Origin: Cephalothrix simula | Lineage: Eukaryota > Nemertea > Palaeonemertea > Archinemertea > Cephalotrichidae | Direction: 5' to 3' | DNA length: 10,334 nt | Assembly: GCA_035591015.1 (NCBI GenBank) | Contig: JAXIUW010227618.1 | Coordinates: 1 to 10,334 of the forward strand | Shown here: positions 7,634-10,334 of the stretch, piece after piece | Numbering within the stretch: position 1 is the stretch's first letter | Layout: every line of letters starts with the position of its first letter | The notes under the pieces: generated by a model | The model's input: only the letters and a program-made list of their open reading frames with translations | Told to the model about the DNA's origin: nothing | The model's database searches: none | Made by a program: the position numbers and the translations under genes

Positions 7634-8069
7634 ATGAGGTAGATATTAGGCTCAAATAGATGAATATAGATATTGGATACTAGGTTTAAAAACTACGTTG
7701 GTCCATTTAGCCTAATCATCAGCGGGAAATTTCTCTTTGTGGCCAGCGCTCTCAGCTTGGCTTGTGTTAGGCCCTTGGTTAGAGACCTAGTACGACGCTG
7801 TCGCATGGACAATTGCATTGACACGGAATGTAACCCAAGTTAAATCCTCTGGCTAGACTGATATTATACTCCACTTTATGCCTTAGACATTACATGTACT
7901 TTGTTTCATTTGCCTTTATTAGACAGGTACCATGTACGTAGGATCTTATCACCTATCAGCTAATTCAGTTAATAAGGGATCTTATCCTACTAAATAACCC
8001 TGATTGGCGAGGGGTTACATACAATGTACAATGTATATAAGATTGATCAATCTGATTTTATACATGGTG
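7634..8069. other. Non-coding stretch, probably intron or 3' side of the CUB gene
   Basis: One stop-to-stop frame (7670-7843) lacks an ATG and shows no family resemblance. GGATCTTATC occurs twice (about 7941 and 7978) and a perfect 12-bp palindrome GATTGATCAATC is at 8041-8052. TACATGTAC and TGTACAATGT words are frequent. Confidence 0.35.
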
Positions 8070-8160
8070 CAGGGTTCTCAGCGGTCCTTGAATTCCTTGA
8101 AAACCTTGAAAACCCCTTAAACTTTGTTTTAGGTTCTTGAAAAAATTTTCAGATCCTTGA
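8070..8160. mobile_element. Possible hAT-like terminus with CCTTGAA repeats
   Basis: CAGGGTTCTCAGCGGTCC at 8070-8087 resembles the CAGGGNT ends of hAT transposons. It is followed by five CCTTGAA or TTCTTGAA words to about 8160. No matching right terminus or 8-bp duplication is visible, so this is a fragment at best. Confidence 0.3.
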
Positions 8161-8198
8161 ATTTAAAAATTTGCTACTTATATTTTTTATTATCGCAG

Positions 8199-8314
8199 TT
8201 TCGAGTTATTCACTGACCAGATATTTTGTTATTCTTTATCGGCCCTTTTCGAACTTATTTGCTAACTGCACTTTGTGGAATATGCAAATTCCCGATCCAA
8301 ATTGCTGGATTTGA
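8199..8314 (+). CDS. Candidate terminal exon of the CUB gene
   Basis: A T-rich tract ending TATTATCGCAG (to 8198) is a good acceptor. The next exon must supply two bases to complete the phase-1 codon left at 6855. Here TT completes TTT and the frame then runs 37 codons to TGA at 8312-8314, ending NMQIPDPNCWI. The phase fit and the absence of strong plus-strand donors between 6862 and 10334 favour a last exon in this interval. The peptide resembles nothing I know, no AATAAA follows nearby, and a 37-codon open frame can arise by chance. Confidence 0.22.
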
Positions 8315-8587
8315 GTCGTATCTTTAAAATCGACTGGATACATTTTATGTTGCTATCAACTGCTGCACCGCTAGAGAAGGGCAGTGGCCGGAGAAAATAG
8401 TTAAAAATCATTTTTGGATCTTCACCATTTGATATCGCAAACTTAATATTTTGGCATCATTTAAATATTTTAAATTGGATCGCTTCACAGGGCAGGGAAA
8501 ATGTGTTTTCCCGGGTTGCCTTCCTTCCTCTTTTAGAGAAATCCTATGCTTATAGGTCGTCCATAACTGCCAAAAAAGAGCTGCTGG
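8315..8587. other. Non-coding stretch, nothing recognised
   Basis: AT-rich with a small GC patch (TTCCCGGGTTGCC near 8508-8520). No gene or repeat is supported. Confidence 0.4.
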
Positions 8588-8794
8588 AGTAATTTAGTAC
8601 CAAATTTCACCATCGAGATTTTGTAGGTGGCGTCTTGAGCATGACATGTAGTACTAATTCAGTTCCAAATTTCACCATCGAAATTTTGTAGATGGCAGCA
8701 CTTATGTATTCAGTAATTTAGTACCAAATTTCACCATCGAGATTTTGTAGGTGGCGTTTTGACAAGTACTAATTTAGTTCCAAATTTCACCATC
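8588..8794. repeat. Alternating A/B tandem repeat (four half-units)
   Basis: The core CCAAATTTCACCATCGA-ATTTTGTAG occurs at 8588-8632 (A), 8650-8698 (B), 8712-8756 (A) and 8765-8794 (B, cut short). A copies share AGTAATTTAGTACC and GGTGGCG; B copies share AGTACTAATT-AGTTCC. The dimer period is about 115-124 bp. The fourth copy stops at CACCATC, exactly where the next satellite begins. Confidence 0.8.
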
Positions 8795-9694
8795 AAAAGG
8801 AAAAATTTTCTATAAAACGCAACGCACACAACTTCCGGTTTTTATTTTGGCGGGAAATTTAAATTGAAGAATCCGGTATAACAGCGTCACCAAGCTGGTG
8901 GCCTTTCGGCGGCAGAGCCCCTCTGCGTAGTGATCAAAAGGAAGAATTTTCTATAAAACGCAACGCACACAACTTCCGGTTTTTATTTTGGCGGGAAACT
9001 TAAATTGAGAATCCGGTATAACAGCGTCACCAAGCTGGTGGCCTTTCGGCGCTAAGCCCCAATGATTTTTTTTCGGCGCAGAGCCCCAATGATTTTTTTT
9101 CGGCGCAGAGCCCCTCTGCGTAGTGATCAAAAGGAAAAATTTTCTCTAAAACGCAACGCTCACAAGTTCCGGTTTTTATTTTGGCGGGAAATTTAAATTG
9201 AAGTATCTGGTATAACAGCGTCAGCAAGCTGGTGGCCTTTCAAAAGGAAAAATTTTCTATAAAACGCAACGCACACAACTTTCGGTTTTTATTTTGGCGG
9301 GAAATTTAAATTGAAGAATCCGGTATAACAGCGTCACCAAGCTGGTGGCCTTTCAAAAGGAAAAATTTTCTATAAAACGCAACGCACACAGCTTCCGGTT
9401 TTTATTTTGGCGGGAAATTTAAATTGAAAAATCCGGTATAACAGCGTCACCAAGCTGGTGGCCTTTCAAAAGGAAAAATTTTCTATAAAACGCAACGCAC
9501 ACAACTTCCGGTTTTTATTTAGGCGGGAAATTTAAATTTAAGAATCCGGTAGAACAGCGTCACCAAGCTGGTGTCCTTTCGGCGCAGAGCCCCAATGATT
9601 TTTTTCAAAAGGAAAAATTTTCTATAAAACGCAACGCACACAACTTCCGGTTTTTATTTTGGCGGGAAATTGAAGAATCCGGTATAACAGCGTC
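8794..9694. repeat. Seven-unit satellite, 113-bp core with optional 27-bp cassettes
   Basis: Units start CAAAAGGAAAAATTTTCTAT at 8794, 8935, 9128, 9241, 9354, 9467 and 9606, with lengths 141, 193, 113, 113, 113, 139 and about 89 (cut short). The core runs through CGCAACGCACACAACTTCCG, GTTTTTATTTTGGCGGGAAA and ATCCGGTATAACAGCGTCAC to AAGCTGGTGGCCTTT. Length differences come from 27-bp cassettes beginning CGGCGCAGAGCCCC: one in unit 1, three in unit 2, none in units 3-5 and one in unit 6. The cassette is therefore itself a tandem unit. Each core contains TATAAAA (TCTAAAA in unit 3), an ETS-like ACTTCCGG or close variant, and an E2F-like TTTTGGCGGGAAA. Short open frames here, including one of 66 codons on the minus strand, are repeat read-through. 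Confidence 0.92.
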
Positions 9695-9874
9695 GCAAAA
9701 CGGTGGTTTATGGAAGTGGGATTGTTACAGTGCATTATGAGTGGTTAGTTAAGAGAACATAAACAATACGTAATGTTAAAAAATATACATGCTTTGACAA
9801 TGCTACAATACTTTGCTATAACAGGAGAAAAACACATCTAACCCTTACAGTGTCTAATAGTAAAATGCAGTAGT
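9695..9874. other. Non-coding stretch between satellite and promoter-like module
   Basis: AT-rich sequence with no open frame of note and no repeat recognised. It is likely upstream sequence of the gene starting at 10039. Confidence 0.4.
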
Positions 9875-9976
9875 GAAGATTTTTTGTAGGCGGGGCTTAA
9901 TTGTTATAGCCAATGAGAACACAGTAGAAGATATTTTGAGAGCGAGGCTTAATTTTTAGGCAATGAGAAAGCAGCA
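9875..9976 (+). promoter_or_regulatory. Duplicated GC-box/CCAAT-box module, putative proximal promoter
   Basis: A 52-bp unit (9875-9926) is repeated in diverged form at 9927-9976. Both begin GAAGAT and contain GGCTTAAT and CAATGAGAA. The first has a GC box (GGCGGGGCTT, 9889-9898) and an NF-Y-like CCAAT (AGCCAATGAG, 9908-9917). In the second these are decayed (GAGCGAGGCTT; GGCAAT). The module ends about 60 bp before the start codon at 10039, a plausible proximal promoter distance. No TATA box is obvious between it and the start. Use as a promoter is inference. Confidence 0.4.
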
Positions 9977-10038
9977 TTTCACGGTGCTCTGCTTATTTTT
10001 GTATCGAATTCCACGTTTTATCATAAAGCTTTAGCAAG

Positions 10039-10334
10039 ATGGTAAAAAGAATTACAGAGAAAGATCTACTTGGAAGGAAAAGGACAGTTACAAGTGCTGT
10101 GAAGGTACTGGTACGGCACAATGCATTAAACCGTACTGGAGTATTGGATTATAACAAGTATGGAAAGAAAGACGGGATTGGTTTTATTCCAGTCACAGAT
10201 ATTTTTGTTGATAATTTCCTGTTGAAAGTACCCCTAGCAGACTACCAATTAGATGAGAATGGAAATTACACAGCAGTTGGTGCAGTTAACATGATAATAA
10301 GAAGTCTTTTAGCTCACAATGGTCTGAAAAAGTG
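10039..10334 (+). CDS. N-terminal part of an unidentified protein (3' end beyond the window); possible Tpt1/KptA-like winged helix
   Basis: ATG at 10039 lies in good animal start context (A at -3, G at +4), with an in-frame TAA at 10024-10026, so this is the first ATG of the frame. It stays open for 98 codons to the window edge. The N-terminus is basic (MVKRITEKDLLGRKRTVTSA). Residues 21-56 run VKVLVRHNAL (21-30), then DGIGFIPVTDIF (45-56). This recalls the L-x-x-L-R-H and D-G-[YF]-V-P-[VL]-x-D-L pattern at the start of Tpt1/KptA tRNA 2'-phosphotransferases, and MIIRSLLAHNGLKK (85-98) could match the helix before their N-x-K-x-R-F motif. The spacing is about 15 residues longer than usual, with an insert near ADYQLDENGNYTAVG. 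Catalytic residues would be outside the window. The frame is secure; the family is a guess. Confidence 0.7.
   Translation, partial: MVKRITEKDLLGRKRTVTSAVKVLVRHNALNRTGVLDYNKYGKKDGIGFIPVTDIFVDNFLLKVPLADYQLDENGNYTAVGAVNMIIRSLLAHNGLKK

Noticed and set aside
7123-7635. Two minus-strand open frames of 62 and 67 codons
   Set aside because: Both lie inside the foldback MITE copy and its termini.
7670-7843. Stop-to-stop frame ending in a cysteine-containing peptide, and a tRNA/SINE-like B-box reading (GGTTAGAGACC at about 7777)
   Set aside because: There is no ATG, no consensus splice sites in the phase needed after exon 3, and the B-box has two mismatches with no fitting A-box or cloverleaf.
9027-9227. 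66-codon minus-strand open frame with LGLCAEKKS repeats
   Set aside because: It is the 27-bp cassette of the satellite read in frame; 27 is divisible by three, which keeps it open.
8794-9694. CRISPR-like array
   Set aside because: Units are contiguous 113-bp satellite copies without unique spacers in a eukaryotic context.

Overview
This is a eukaryotic, AT-rich, intron- and repeat-dense window with no operons or bacterial signals. Spliced exons, many short terminal-inverted-repeat (MITE-like) elements, satellite-type tandem repeats and scattered CATGTA words point to an animal, probably a marine invertebrate such as a mollusc or another lophotrochozoan, or a basal deuterostome. That taxon guess is weak.

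The main result is a spliced plus-strand gene that a plain ATG-to-stop search would miss. Three exons (1522-1620, 1824-1907, 6675-6855) have AG acceptors, strong donors (GTGAGT, GTGAGT, GTAAGT) and compatible phases (0, 0, then 1). Joined, they encode about 121 residues that read as one complete, divergent CUB domain, an extracellular module. A weak candidate upstream exon lies at 592-703/754 and a weak candidate terminal exon at 8199-8314. The second intron is about 4.8 kb and holds most of the repeats.

Layout: 36-270 is a GC-rich inverted-repeat block. 592-754 is a possible exon. 1522-1907 holds CUB exons 1 and 2. 2221-3397 is a nested foldback element with G10 and C15 runs. 4545-4800 is a degenerate tandem repeat whose units centre on the palindrome TGACGTCA. 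4875-4929 is a short 15-17 bp repeat. 5720-5783 is a cluster of GC hairpins. 5892-6191 is a foldback MITE. 6675-6855 is CUB exon 3. 6863-7039 is a pogo/Tigger-like MITE with TA duplication that sits directly on the donor of exon 3. 7151-7633 is a second copy of the inner foldback family. 8070-8160 is a hAT-like terminus with CCTTGAA repeats. 8588-8794 is an alternating A/B tandem repeat. 8794-9694 is a seven-unit satellite whose units each carry TATA-, ETS- and E2F-like words. 9875-9976 is a duplicated GC-box/CCAAT-box module. 10039-10334 is the start of a second plus-strand gene, open to the window edge.

The right end reads as satellite array, then duplicated promoter module, then a start codon in good context. 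The N-terminus of that second protein faintly recalls the winged-helix part of Tpt1/KptA RNA 2'-phosphotransferases, but the catalytic part is outside the window.
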